Positions 53,227 through 62,015 of a stretch of 64,000 bases of DNA are shown here, piece after piece. Both the position numbers and the translations under genes were made by a program. The stretch lies in assembly GCF_902497775.2 (NCBI RefSeq), contig NZ_OZ024668.1:5440326-5504325 (forward strand), in the 5' to 3' direction. This DNA comes from Pseudomonas fluorescens. Lineage in GTDB: Bacteria; Pseudomonadota; Gammaproteobacteria; Pseudomonadales; Pseudomonadaceae. A model generated the notes under the pieces. The model was given only the letters and a program-made list of their open reading frames with translations. It was not told where the DNA came from and ran no database searches. The stretch's first letter is position 1. Every line of letters starts with the position of its first letter.

Positions 53227-53648
53227 TTCTTGGCTGCCGTCTCAAGGCCGACCAGACCGACTTTCAGGTAACCGGCCGCGCGCAGCGTGTTCATGACTTC
53301 CATCAGATCGCCGTAATCCACGCCTTTATCGGCCTGGAAGAAGATCGTGGTGTCCTTGTCGCCCTTGGTCTTGGCGTCCAGCACCGCGCCGAGTTGGTCG
53401 CGCTGGACCTGCTCTTCGCCGACATACAGGTTCTGGTCCGCCTTGACGCTGAGGAACACCGGCTTCTCAGGCCGCGGCGCAGGTTTTGCGGTCGAGGCGG
53501 GCAGGTCGACTTTGATGTCGACGGTTGCCAGCGGCGCTGCCACCATGAAGATGATCAGCAGGACCAACATGACGTCGATGAACGGCGTGACGTTGATTTC
53601 GTGGTTTTCGGCGAGGTCGTCGCCACCTTCGTTAAGATGCAGGCCCAT
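53223..53648 (-). CDS. exbD: biopolymer transport protein ExbD
   Basis: 141 residues. The single membrane helix contains the functional aspartate (HEINVTPFIDVMLVLLIIFMVAAPL), followed by a periplasmic domain with VSLSPL-type strands (FFQADKGVDYGDLMEVMNTLRAAGYLKVGLV). It forms the proton-driven motor with ExbB that energises TonB. It lies 3 bp from exbB and overlaps tonB. Confidence 0.97.
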   Translation of the reverse strand: MGLHLNEGGDDLAENHEINVTPFIDVMLVLLIIFMVAAPLATVDIKVDLPASTAKPAPRPEKPVFLSVKADQNLYVGEEQVQRDQLGAVLDAKTKGDKDTTIFFQADKGVDYGDLMEVMNTLRAAGYLKVGLVGLETAAKK

Positions 53649-53651
53649 GGC

Positions 53652-54641
53652 TTAGCCTACTTTAACCATGTGAGGTGCATTGGCACGGTCGCTTGGCTGG
53701 TGGTCCAGGTCGCGGCTGACCAGCAGCAGGACCTCGGCCGAAGCATCGGACACCTGAGCCTTGTAGCCGGCGATGGAGCGGGCGAAGACGTTGTAGATGA
53801 CGACCGCAGGGATTGCTGCAACCAGGCCCAAGGCGGTGGCCAGCAGGGCTTCGGCGATACCCGGGGCAACCACGGCGAGGTTGGTGGTCTGGGTTTTGGC
53901 GATGCCGATGAAGCTGTTCATGATGCCCCAGACGGTACCGAACAGACCGACGAAGGGTGCGGTGGAACCGATGGTGGCCAGGACGCCAGTGCCGCTGCTC
54001 ATGTTGCGACCGCTGGCAGCTACCAGGCGCTCGAGGCGGAAGCTGACGCGCTCTTTGATGCCTTCTTTCTCGCGGGCATTGGCCGACAGGCGCATCTCAT
54101 CAAGAGCATCGTGAACCAGGATGTGGGCCAGGGTGCCTTCTTTGCTGGCGCTGTCGCTGGCTTCCTTGAGGGTGGTGGCACGCTTGAGGGCAGCGATCTC
54201 GCCACGCAGACGACGCTTGGCGCCCATCAGCTCGAAGCCTTTGGCGATCCAGATGGTCCAGGTGATGATCGAGGCGATGGCCAGGCCGATCATGACGATC
54301 TTCACCACGATGTCGGCGTTTTTGTACATGCCCCATGGCGACAGGTCGTGAGCCATGCCCAGGCTGGTGTCTTCAACCAGTGCTTCAACGCTTTCGTCGA
54401 CCGGATTGGCTGTCTGGCCATCGATTGGTGCAACGGCAGGGGCGGCAGCCGGATCGGTTGGCGCGGCAGCCTGTTCGGCACCTGGGGTGGCCGGTGCTAC
54501 GGCGGCGGCTGGAGTAGCGGGAGCGGTGGTCGGCTCATCGGCCAGAGCGGCGGGTGCCATCACCAGGCTGAACATCAGCGCGGCAACGGCGCGCCATGCG
54601 CGCGACGTGGTTGGCGAAGCGGAAGGTTGGATGCGTGTCAT
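53652..54641 (-). CDS. exbB: biopolymer transport protein ExbB (long N-terminal form)
   Basis: 329 residues from MTRIQPSASPTTSRAW, with AGGTCAGG upstream; a longer frame exists but starts without a ribosome-binding site. A signal peptide (ALMFSLVMAPAALA) and an Ala/Pro/Thr-rich periplasmic region of about 80 residues precede three membrane helices (IVVKIVMIGLAIASIITWTIWIAKGF; TIGSTAPFVGLFGTVWGIMNSF; LLATALGLVAAIPAVVIYNVF). The last two belong to the MotA/TolQ/ExbB channel. The extended N terminus is common in Pseudomonas ExbB. It is first in exbB-exbD-tonB. Confidence 0.95.
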   Translation of the reverse strand: MTRIQPSASPTTSRAWRAVAALMFSLVMAPAALADEPTTAPATPAAAVAPATPGAEQAAAPTDPAAAPAVAPIDGQTANPVDESVEALVEDTSLGMAHDLSPWGMYKNADIVVKIVMIGLAIASIITWTIWIAKGFELMGAKRRLRGEIAALKRATTLKEASDSASKEGTLAHILVHDALDEMRLSANAREKEGIKERVSFRLERLVAASGRNMSSGTGVLATIGSTAPFVGLFGTVWGIMNSFIGIAKTQTTNLAVVAPGIAEALLATALGLVAAIPAVVIYNVFARSIAGYKAQVSDASAEVLLLVSRDLDHQPSDRANAPHMVKVG

Positions 54642-54726
54642 GCTGGCCTGACCTGATGAAGAAGAAAGAGGTGGTTGTCCTTCCAGGCCTCGAGACAGGC
54701 CGAGAACAAATTGGGTGGCCATTATT

Positions 54727-54745
54727 GCAAGTAATTCTTGTTAGC
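54727..54745 (-). promoter_or_regulatory. candidate Fur box upstream of exbB
   Basis: GCAAGTAATTCTTGTTAGC matches the 19-bp Fur consensus at 10 positions and is partly palindromic, within the only strongly AT-rich stretch (54720-54780) of this divergent gap. Iron control of exbB-exbD-tonB is usual, but this site is only moderately good. Confidence 0.4.
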
Positions 54746-54835
54746 AGAAGTAATAAAGTTACTTTTTTTCCACCATAGCTAGCCGCCTATCGATTTATTT
54801 GGATAGGCTGGGCCTTTGATTTGCGGAGTTTTGGA

Positions 54836-55693
54836 ATGTCTGCGCCCTCAGTTCTGATCGTCGGTTGTGGCGATGTCGGTGGCCGTCTGGCCAAGCAATT
54901 GCTGGCCTCTGGCTGGCCAGTAAGTGGCCTGCGCCGCAGTGTTGGCCAGTTGCCAGCCGGGGTGGCGGCCATCGCTGCCGACTTGAATGATCCGCGCTGC
55001 CCGCTCGACTGGCCAGTTGACGCTCCGGATTACCTGGTCTACAGCGTGGCAGCGAGCCAGCATGACGAAGCCGGCTATCAGGCTGCGTATGTCGAGGGCC
55101 TGCGCAATGTGCTGAGCTGGCTGGCCGAGCGCAACCAGAAGCCGCGGCGCCTGTTGTTCGTTTCGAGCAGCAGCGTGTATGCGCAGAAGGACGGCGAGTG
55201 GATTGACGAAACCGCTGCCGTGGAGCCTGAAGGCTATTCGGGCAAGGTCATGCTCGAAGCCGAGCACCTGGCCCTGGCCAGCGGTATTGCCGCGACCATC
55301 GTGCGCCTCACGGGTATCTACGGCCCGGGCCGCGAATGGCTGCTCAGCCAAGTCCGCCAGGGCTATCGGGTAACTGAAGAGCCGCCACTGTATGGCAACC
55401 GTATCCACGCTGAGGACGCGGCCGGGCTACTGGCCTTTTTGCTCAGGGCTGATTACCAGGGCAAGGCAGTGGACGATTGCTATATCGGTGTCGACGACGC
55501 GCCGGTGCCACTGTTTGATGTGGTTGCCTGGCTGCGCGAGTACATGGGCGTTACCCAATGGTCGGAACAGGAGCGGGTGCGGCGTACCGGCAGCAAGCGT
55601 TGCAGCAACGCCCGGGCCCGGGCACTGGGCTGGGCGCCACAGTACCCAAGCTACAAGGAAGGCTATGCGGCCATCCTTGCCGGCAGTAATTAA
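54836..55693 (+). CDS. NAD-binding epimerase/dehydratase-like protein (YeeZ-type, extended SDR)
   Basis: 285 residues from MSAPSVLIVGCGDVGGRLAKQLL. The N-terminal dinucleotide motif GCGDVGGRLA is a shortened GxGxxG, as in atypical extended short-chain dehydrogenases. A serine-rich strand (LLFVSSSSVYA) replaces the catalytic Ser region and YSGKVMLEAE supplies YxxxK. NRIHAEDAAGLLAFLL follows. The substrate is unknown. It is divergent from exbB and converges with the lipoprotein gene three bases away. Confidence 0.85.
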   Translation: MSAPSVLIVGCGDVGGRLAKQLLASGWPVSGLRRSVGQLPAGVAAIAADLNDPRCPLDWPVDAPDYLVYSVAASQHDEAGYQAAYVEGLRNVLSWLAERNQKPRRLLFVSSSSVYAQKDGEWIDETAAVEPEGYSGKVMLEAEHLALASGIAATIVRLTGIYGPGREWLLSQVRQGYRVTEEPPLYGNRIHAEDAAGLLAFLLRADYQGKAVDDCYIGVDDAPVPLFDVVAWLREYMGVTQWSEQERVRRTGSKRCSNARARALGWAPQYPSYKEGYAAILAGSN

Positions 55694-55696
55694 CCC

Positions 55697-56434
55697 TTAC
55701 TGACGCTCAAGCAGCCAGCGGCGGGTGCCAGGATGCAAATCCGGCATCTCGTCGGCCTGGGCCTTGTTGACGGCCTGGAAGATTTCCAGCTGTTTGCCGT
55801 CACGCTTGAAGATCCACGGGTTGCCCTGCTGGTTGCGTTCCAGCCACAGGCTGTCGAACTCGCCGCTCATGGCCGCGCAATCGCCAGCCAGGCACAGGGC
55901 GTAGCGATCCAGGCCGGGCAGGCCATCGAGGCTGCCGTTGGCGCGAAAATGTACCAGCGCTCCCTGGCCCGGGCCTTCGACAATCTTCCAGTTGCCACTC
56001 AGGTAAGCGCTGTACAGCGCTGTTTCAAAGGTGGTGCCGGCCGGCGCGTCGATCGGTGCCGGCGTTTCGGCACGCTGGAAACTCTGCTGGCCATTGGCTT
56101 CGCTGGCCGCCTGGACCAGCTCATCACCGTCCAGGCTCAGGGTTTCGACGTAGTTGCCGTAGAAATCGACTTCCCACTGGCCGTCCTTGAGCGCCTTGAG
56201 CTTGCCGTCTCCGGCTTCGAAACCATTGCTGTAGGTGGCCTGGCCGGCGGCGACGTTGACCTTCCATTCAAGGTTCGGGCCGTTGGCGAGCAGGGCCTGG
56301 CGCAGGTTGGAACCTTTGGCGGCGGCATCGATGGCGTTCTGATTGATCCAGGTACCGTTGAGGTCTTCCGGGCTGTGGCTGGCGCAGCCGCTCAACAGGG
56401 TGGCGAGCAGCGACAGGGCGAGCGCGTAGCGCAT
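55697..56434 (-). CDS. lipoprotein of unknown function
   Basis: 245 residues from MRYALALSLLATLLSGCASHS. The lipobox LLSGC gives lipidation at Cys 17. The mature part is soluble, with repeated beta patterns (DGKLKALKDGQWEVDFYGNYVETLSLDGDEL and SGNWKIVEGPGQGALVHFRANGSLDGLPGLDRYALCLAGDCAAM). The second half resembles META-like or HslJ-like domains, although this is weak. The second Cys pair (LCLAGDC) is notable. It lies 61 bp downstream of ridA on the same strand. No partner is obvious. Confidence 0.75.
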   Translation of the reverse strand: MRYALALSLLATLLSGCASHSPEDLNGTWINQNAIDAAAKGSNLRQALLANGPNLEWKVNVAAGQATYSNGFEAGDGKLKALKDGQWEVDFYGNYVETLSLDGDELVQAASEANGQQSFQRAETPAPIDAPAGTTFETALYSAYLSGNWKIVEGPGQGALVHFRANGSLDGLPGLDRYALCLAGDCAAMSGEFDSLWLERNQQGNPWIFKRDGKQLEIFQAVNKAQADEMPDLHPGTRRWLLERQ

Positions 56435-56495
56435 GGCGGGGGTCCTTGCAGGGGCGGGGGATGAAGGCGCACCGGGCGGCGCGCCTTCGGGGGTG

Positions 56496-56876
56496 TTACT
56501 CGATGACCAGGATGGCATCCATTTCAACCTGCGAACCCTTCGGCAGGGCAGCAACGCCGATGGCGGCGCGAGCCGGATACGGCTGGTCGAAGTACTTGCC
56601 CATGATCTCGTTGACCTTGGCGAAGTGGCTCAGGTCGGTGAGGAAGATGTTCAGCTTGACGATGTCCTTGAACGAACCGCCAGCGGCTTCAGCAACGGCC
56701 TTGAGGTTTTCGAAGACCTGGACGGTCTGGGCTTCGAAGCCTTCGACCAGTTCCATGGTTTTCGGGTCCAGCGGGATCTGCCCGGACATGTACACCGTGT
56801 TGCCGGCCTTGATCGCCTGGGAGTAGGTGCCGATGGCGGCTGGGGCCTTGTCACTGGTGATGACGGTCTTGGTCAT
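56496..56876 (-). CDS. ridA: RidA-family enamine/imine deaminase
   Basis: 126 residues, the standard RidA length. Signatures are present: [29 protein letters not shown] at the N terminus and [23 protein letters not shown] at the C terminus, with the catalytic Arg in ARAAIGV. It removes reactive enamine or imine intermediates made by PLP enzymes. It follows spoT by 23 bp on the same strand, so it is likely part of the rpoZ-spoT-ridA unit. Confidence 0.95.
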   Translation of the reverse strand: MTKTVITSDKAPAAIGTYSQAIKAGNTVYMSGQIPLDPKTMELVEGFEAQTVQVFENLKAVAEAAGGSFKDIVKLNIFLTDLSHFAKVNEIMGKYFDQPYPARAAIGVAALPKGSQVEMDAILVIE

Positions 56877-56899
56877 GATGACTCCTTGCTGTTATTGGG

Positions 56900-59008
56900 C
56901 TACGCACGCATGCGGGTGATTCGGATCACCCCGGTCAGGGCGCGTAGTTTCTTGATCACGCGTGCCAGGTGCACACGGTCGTGCACGCTGACCACCAGTT
57001 GGACCACGCTGATGCGACCATCGCGTTCATCCATGCTGATTTTCTCGATATTGCCGTCGGCGGCATTGACGCTGCTGGCCAGCAGCGCGATCAGGCCGCG
57101 CTGGTGCTCAAGCTCGACGCGCAGCTCGACGTTGAATTCGCCGGTGACATCCTTGGCCCAGGACAGCTGGATGCATTTTTCCGGGTTGTGGCGGATTTCG
57201 CTGATGTTGCGGCAGTTTTCCAGGTGCACGACCATGCCTTTGCCCGCCGACAGGTGACCGACAATCGGGTCGCCCGGGATCGGCGTGCAGCATTTGGCGT
57301 AGCTCAGGACCAGGCCTTCGGTACCGCGAATGGCCAGCGGGCCTTCCGGGCTTGGCAGTTGCTCGCCCTCGGTGGACAGCAGGCGGCGGGCCACCACATA
57401 GGCCATGCGGTTGCCCAGGCCGATGTCTTCGAGCAGGTCTTCGATCAGATCCAGGCGGTACTCGCCGAGCATGGCCTGGATGCGCTCCTGGGGGATCTTG
57501 TCCAGGGCGCTGTCGAACCCGTTGAGGACCTTGTTCAGCAGGCGTTCGCCAAGGCTGATGGACTCCGAGCGGCGCTGCAGCTTGAGTGCGTGCCGGATGT
57601 GCGTTCGGGCCTTGCCGGTCACCACGAAGTTGAGCCAAGCCGGGTTCGGCCGCGCACCCGGGGCGCTGACGATCTCGACCGTCGAGCCGCTTTGCAGCGG
57701 TTCGGACAATGGCGCCAGGCGGCGGTTGATGCGACAGGCAATGCAGCTGTTGCCGACATCGGTGTGCACCGCGTAGGCGAAGTCGACCGCCGTGGAGCCT
57801 TTGGGCAGCTCCATGATCCGGCCTTTGGGCGTAAACACGTAGACCTCGTCCGGGAACAGGTCGATCTTTACGCTTTCGATGAATTCCAGGGAGTTGCCCG
57901 CACGTTGCTGCATCTCCAGCACGCCTTTGACCCACTGGCGTGCCCGGGCGTGGGTGCCCTTGGGCTGCTCGTCGTCACTGGACTTGTACAGCCAGTGGGC
58001 GGCAATGCCGTTATTGGCCATCTCTTCCATTTCGCGGGTGCGGATCTGGATCTCGATGGGCACCCCGTGCATGCCGAACAGCGTGGTATGCAGCGACTGG
58101 TAGCCGTTGGCCTTGGGGATCGCGATGTAATCCTTGAAGCGCCCCGGCAGCGGCTTGTACAGGTTGTGCACGGCGCCCAGCACGCGGTAGCAGGTGTCGA
58201 CCTTGTCGACAATGATGCGGAACGCGTAGACATCCATGATCTCGTTGAAGGCTCGGCGTTTGCCGCGCATCTTCTTGTAGATGCCATAGAGGTGCTTTTG
58301 CCGGCCGCTGACTTCGCCCTCGATACCGTCGACCGCCAGGCAGTGGGCCAGCGACTCTTCGATCTTGTTGACGATTTCCTTGCGGTTGCCGCGGGCGCGC
58401 TTGACCGCCTGGTAGATGCGCGCCGAGCGCATCGGATGCATGGCCTTGAAGCCGAGGTCTTCGAACTCTACGCGCACGCTGTGCATGCCCAGGCGGTTGG
58501 CGATGGGCGCGTAGATTTCCAGGGTTTCTTTGGCGATGCGCCGGCGTTTTTCGCCGGACAGCACTTCGAGGGTGCGCATGTTGTGCAGGCGGTCGGCCAG
58601 CTTGACCAGGATCACGCGGATGTCCCGGGCCATGGCCATGGCCATTTTCTGGAAGTTTTCCGCCTGGGCTTCGGCCTTGGTCTCGAAGTTCATCTGGGTC
58701 AGCTTGCTGACGCCGTCGACCAGTTCGGCCACGGTTTCGCCAAATTGCGAGCTGAGCGCTTCCTTGGCGATGCCGGTGTCTTCGATCACGTCATGCAGCA
58801 TGGCCGCCATCAGGCTCTGATGGTCCATGTGCATGTCGGCAAGGATGCTTGCCACCGCCAGCGGATGCGTGACGTAGGCTTCGCCGCTACGACGGCGCTG
58901 GCCGTCGTGTGCTTGTTCGGCGTAGAAGTACGCCCGGCGCACCAGATTGACCTGGTCAGCGCCGAGGTAGGTCGACAAGCGATCGGCGAGGGCGTCTATG
59001 CTCGGCAT
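56900..59008 (-). CDS. spoT: bifunctional (p)ppGpp synthetase/hydrolase SpoT
   Basis: 702 residues, the same length as E. coli SpoT, from MPSIDALADRLSTYLGADQ (AGAGGTAA upstream). The hydrolase domain is intact, with YVTHPL (His 48) and LHDVIEDT (His-Asp at 72-73). The synthetase domain follows (FKDYIAIPKANGYQSLHTTL), then the TGS domain (IDLFPDEVYVFTPKGRIMELPKGSTAVDFAYAVH), a helical region and the ACT domain at the end (HLARVIKKLRALTGVIRITRM). It sets the stringent-response alarmone level. It lies 60 bp after rpoZ. Confidence 0.97.
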   Translation of the reverse strand: MPSIDALADRLSTYLGADQVNLVRRAYFYAEQAHDGQRRRSGEAYVTHPLAVASILADMHMDHQSLMAAMLHDVIEDTGIAKEALSSQFGETVAELVDGVSKLTQMNFETKAEAQAENFQKMAMAMARDIRVILVKLADRLHNMRTLEVLSGEKRRRIAKETLEIYAPIANRLGMHSVRVEFEDLGFKAMHPMRSARIYQAVKRARGNRKEIVNKIEESLAHCLAVDGIEGEVSGRQKHLYGIYKKMRGKRRAFNEIMDVYAFRIIVDKVDTCYRVLGAVHNLYKPLPGRFKDYIAIPKANGYQSLHTTLFGMHGVPIEIQIRTREMEEMANNGIAAHWLYKSSDDEQPKGTHARARQWVKGVLEMQQRAGNSLEFIESVKIDLFPDEVYVFTPKGRIMELPKGSTAVDFAYAVHTDVGNSCIACRINRRLAPLSEPLQSGSTVEIVSAPGARPNPAWLNFVVTGKARTHIRHALKLQRRSESISLGERLLNKVLNGFDSALDKIPQERIQAMLGEYRLDLIEDLLEDIGLGNRMAYVVARRLLSTEGEQLPSPEGPLAIRGTEGLVLSYAKCCTPIPGDPIVGHLSAGKGMVVHLENCRNISEIRHNPEKCIQLSWAKDVTGEFNVELRVELEHQRGLIALLASSVNAADGNIEKISMDERDGRISVVQLVVSVHDRVHLARVIKKLRALTGVIRITRMRA

Positions 59009-59068
59009 GGGATTACCTCTTGCCAAGGGACGGTGACCGGCGCCGTACTACGTCGACCAGGCATGGGC

Positions 59069-59335
59069 TTAGACCGCCTCGTTGTTCTCTTCCTCACCGA
59101 ACGCGAAGATCGGATCTTCTTGAGTGCGGATATCTTGTTCGGCCATGAACTCAGGGGTGCAGATGCCTTCAGCGATTTCGCGCAGGGCAACAACGGTAGG
59201 CTTGTCGTTTTCCCATGCCACTTTCGGCTCTTTGCCGCCGGTGGCCAGTTGACGGGCACGCTTGGTGGAGAGCATGACCAGCTCAAAACGGTTATCCACG
59301 TGTTCTAGGCAGTCTTCAACGGTTACGCGGGCCAT
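59069..59335 (-). CDS. rpoZ: RNA polymerase omega subunit
   Basis: 88 residues from [20 protein letters not shown]. The conserved core [19 protein letters not shown] and [10 protein letters not shown] matches omega. The C-terminal tail is acidic. The protein helps beta-prime folding and supports ppGpp binding to RNA polymerase. Its position before spoT is normal for Pseudomonas. The usual upstream gmk gene is not adjacent here; a LysR gene and the puu operon lie between. Confidence 0.95.
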   Translation of the reverse strand: MARVTVEDCLEHVDNRFELVMLSTKRARQLATGGKEPKVAWENDKPTVVALREIAEGICTPEFMAEQDIRTQEDPIFAFGEEENNEAV

Positions 59336-59495
59336 GGTCTTCCTCAAGTAGCAAATGCGGTGTTCAGCCCAAATGGGCGAGCGGACTCGATAGTTTAAAA
59401 AATCACCAGCCTTTAGGGAAGCGCTGATTTCATTTCGAGCCCTTGGTCCCTCGACGATAACCACTTAGAGGGCTCTAACACAACTGTCTTGTCTT

Positions 59496-60368
59496 TTACT
59501 GCCGACCGAGTGCATCACGCAGCCGCGGGGTCAATTCGTCGAACAGCGTCTGCACCGAGCGCAATGCCCGGCAATCCGGACGGGTCAGCAGCCACAGTTC
59601 GGTGTCGCAGCCGGGCAAGGCATCGCTGAGGGGGTCGACGCCGGGCAAGTCGTGGGCCATGTAGTCGGGCAGGGCGGCCACGCCGAGCCCGGCGGTCACC
59701 AGTTGGGCGATGGCGGAGATGCTGCTGCAGCGGTAGCGCGGCGTCACCCCGGGCAGGTGCTCGCTGCGCCAGACCACGGTGGGGTGATCCTGCATGGTGT
59801 CATCCGGGGCGATCCAGGGCAGGCTGGGCTCCTTGAGCCTTTCACGAAACTCCTCACGCCCGCAAATCACGTAGGACGCAGCCCCCAGGCAGCGTCCGAC
59901 CAGGTGCTCCGGCGGGGTGTTGGTCAAGCGCAGGGCCAGGTCGGCATCCCGTCGGCTGAGGTTGGCAAAGGTGTTGGAGGTTGCCAGCTCCAGCGACAGC
60001 GCCGGATATGCCGGCATGAACTCGGCCAGCGCCGGCAGCAGCAGGCTGTGCAACACGGCGTCGGTACAGGTCAGGCGCACCGTGCCGCTGACGACCTGCT
60101 CACCATGCTCCAGTGCCACCCGCGCGGCATCCAGCGCCTGTTCAGCGCGCTCGGCCTGTTCGGCCAGGGCCTGGGCGGTGCCGGTGGGAATGTAGCCCTT
60201 GCGGCTTTTGACGAATAACGCGGTACCAAGGGCGGCTTCCATGCGCCGGATCGAACGAAAAACAGTCGATACATCGACCTTCAGCAGCTCGGCGGCCTTG
60301 GCCAGGGAGCGGCCGCGGACCAGTGCAAGCACCAGGGAAAGGTCGGCGTGGCTGATCTGATATTGCAT
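59496..60368 (-). CDS. LysR-family regulator, probable regulator of puu genes
   Basis: 290 residues from MQYQISHADLSLVLALVRGRS; the frame opens earlier but this start fits the family. Helix-turn-helix: RGRSLAKAAELLKVDVSTVFRSIRRMEAALG. A normal LysR effector domain follows (VRLTCTDAVLHSLLLPALAEF, RRDADLALRLTNTPPEHLVG, ISAIAQLVTAGLGVAALPDYM). It is divergent from puuA across 247 bp, the usual layout for a local regulator, so polyamine catabolism is the likely target. The ligand is unknown. Confidence 0.86.
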   Translation of the reverse strand: MQYQISHADLSLVLALVRGRSLAKAAELLKVDVSTVFRSIRRMEAALGTALFVKSRKGYIPTGTAQALAEQAERAEQALDAARVALEHGEQVVSGTVRLTCTDAVLHSLLLPALAEFMPAYPALSLELATSNTFANLSRRDADLALRLTNTPPEHLVGRCLGAASYVICGREEFRERLKEPSLPWIAPDDTMQDHPTVVWRSEHLPGVTPRYRCSSISAIAQLVTAGLGVAALPDYMAHDLPGVDPLSDALPGCDTELWLLTRPDCRALRSVQTLFDELTPRLRDALGRQ

Positions 60369-60615
60369 GGATGCACTCTTTACTTGCCTAAATGCCAATG
60401 TCTGTTGCGTGGGGGCCATTCTATAGTGAGGCGGCAGTCGTGAATCAAGTCGCGACGTTGTCAGAAAAATCTGGAACGTCCGTGCGAAGCCACGGCGTTC
60501 AGCTGTTCCCCACGATGGGACCACTTAAAAAGAACAAATGAAACCATCGCCGCTCCCGATAGCGCAGTAGTACCTCCTCCATGTCGTTCGATAAAAAATC
60601 AAAGGATGCCTAGCC

Positions 60616-61998
60616 ATGACGTCGGTCTCCCCGTGCGCCATCCCTCTCGATGAGATGGGTGAATTTCTCCAGGCCCACCCTGAGGTGCAATTTGTCGATC
60701 TGCTGATTGCAGACATGAACGGCGTGGTGCGCGGCAAGCGCATCGAGCGTGCAAGCCTGGTTAAAGTCTACGAAAAAGGCATCAACCTGCCGGCTTCGCT
60801 GTTTGCCCTGGACATCAACGGCTCGACCGTCGAAAGCACAGGCCTTGGCCTGGACATCGGCGATGCCGACCGCATCTGCTTCCCGATCCCTGGCACCTTG
60901 GCCTACGAGCCCTGGCAGAAACGCCCGACCGCGCAATTGCTGATGACCATGCACGAGCTGGACGGTACGCCGTTCTTCGCCGACCCGCGGGAAGTGCTGC
61001 GCGGTGTCGTGGAAAAGTTCGATGCGCTGGGGCTGGATATCTGCGCGGCGTTTGAGCTCGAGTTCTACCTGATCGACCAGGACAACCTCAACGGCCGCCC
61101 GCAACCGCCGCGCTCGCCGATTTCCGGCAAGCGCCCGCAGTCGACCCAGGTGTACCTGATCGACGACCTCGACGAATACGTCGATTGCCTGCAAGACATG
61201 CTCGAAGCCGCCAAGGAGCAGGGCATCCCGGCAGATGCGATCGTCAAGGAAAGTGCCCCGGCGCAGTTCGAGGTCAACCTGCACCACGTTGCCGACCCAA
61301 TGAAGGCCTGTGACTACGCGGTGTTGCTCAAGCGCCTGATCAAGAACATCGCCTACGACCATGAAATGGACTCCACCTTCATGGCCAAGCCCTATCCGGG
61401 CCAGGCCGGTAACGGCCTGCATGTGCACATCTCGTTGCTGGACAAGAAAACCGGCAAGAACATTTTCACCAGCGAAGACCCCGAGCAAAGCGAAACCCTG
61501 CGCCACGCCATTGGTGGCGTGCTGGAGACCATGCCGGCGTCGATGGCCTTCTTGTGCCCGAACATCAACTCCTACCGGCGTTTCGGTGCTCAGTTCTATG
61601 TGCCCAACGCGCCGAGCTGGGGCCTGGACAACCGCACCGTAGCGGTCCGCGTACCGACCGGCAGCAGCGATGCCGTGCGCATCGAGCACCGTGTCGCCGG
61701 CGCTGACGCCAACCCGTACCTGATGATGGCGGCCATCCTCGCCGGCATCCACCACGGTCTGACCAACCAGATCGAGCCGGGAGCGCCTATCGAAGGCAAC
61801 TCCTACGAGCAACTGGAGCAGAGCCTGCCGAACAACCTGCGCGATGCGCTGCGTGAGCTCGATGACAGTGAAGTGCTGAACAAATACATCAGCCCGGACT
61901 ACATCGATATTTTTGTCGCCTGCAAGGAAAGCGAGATGGCTGAGTTCGAGGTGTCGATTTCCGACCTCGAATACAACTGGTACCTGCACACGGTGTGA
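60616..61998 (+). CDS. puuA: gamma-glutamylpolyamine synthetase (PuuA/SpuI type)
   Basis: 460 residues with AAGGA before the ATG. It belongs to the glutamine synthetase superfamily: the beta-grasp-like N terminus (LLIADMNGVVRGKRIERASL), the metal-site block AFELEFYLIDQDN, and GNGLHVHISLLDKKTG with NSYRRF and AVRVP. It lacks the adenylylation tyrosine region of GlnA. The enzyme joins glutamate to putrescine or other polyamines using ATP, the first step of the gamma-glutamyl route. The following aldehyde dehydrogenase and hydrolase genes support that call over true glutamine synthetase. Confidence 0.9.
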   Translation: MTSVSPCAIPLDEMGEFLQAHPEVQFVDLLIADMNGVVRGKRIERASLVKVYEKGINLPASLFALDINGSTVESTGLGLDIGDADRICFPIPGTLAYEPWQKRPTAQLLMTMHELDGTPFFADPREVLRGVVEKFDALGLDICAAFELEFYLIDQDNLNGRPQPPRSPISGKRPQSTQVYLIDDLDEYVDCLQDMLEAAKEQGIPADAIVKESAPAQFEVNLHHVADPMKACDYAVLLKRLIKNIAYDHEMDSTFMAKPYPGQAGNGLHVHISLLDKKTGKNIFTSEDPEQSETLRHAIGGVLETMPASMAFLCPNINSYRRFGAQFYVPNAPSWGLDNRTVAVRVPTGSSDAVRIEHRVAGADANPYLMMAAILAGIHHGLTNQIEPGAPIEGNSYEQLEQSLPNNLRDALRELDDSEVLNKYISPDYIDIFVACKESEMAEFEVSISDLEYNWYLHTV

Positions 61999-62015
61999 CG
62001 CCGGAGAGAACAACA

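Noticed and set aside
59289..59297. Further DnaA-like box (TTATCCACG) in rpoZ
   Set aside because: A single one-mismatch copy with no neighbours is expected by chance, unlike the clustered array in the MocR gene.
60369..60615. Sigma-54 promoter in front of puuA
   Set aside because: No GG-N10-GC pair of the -24/-12 type was found in the 247-bp gap; no clear sigma-70 promoter stood out either.
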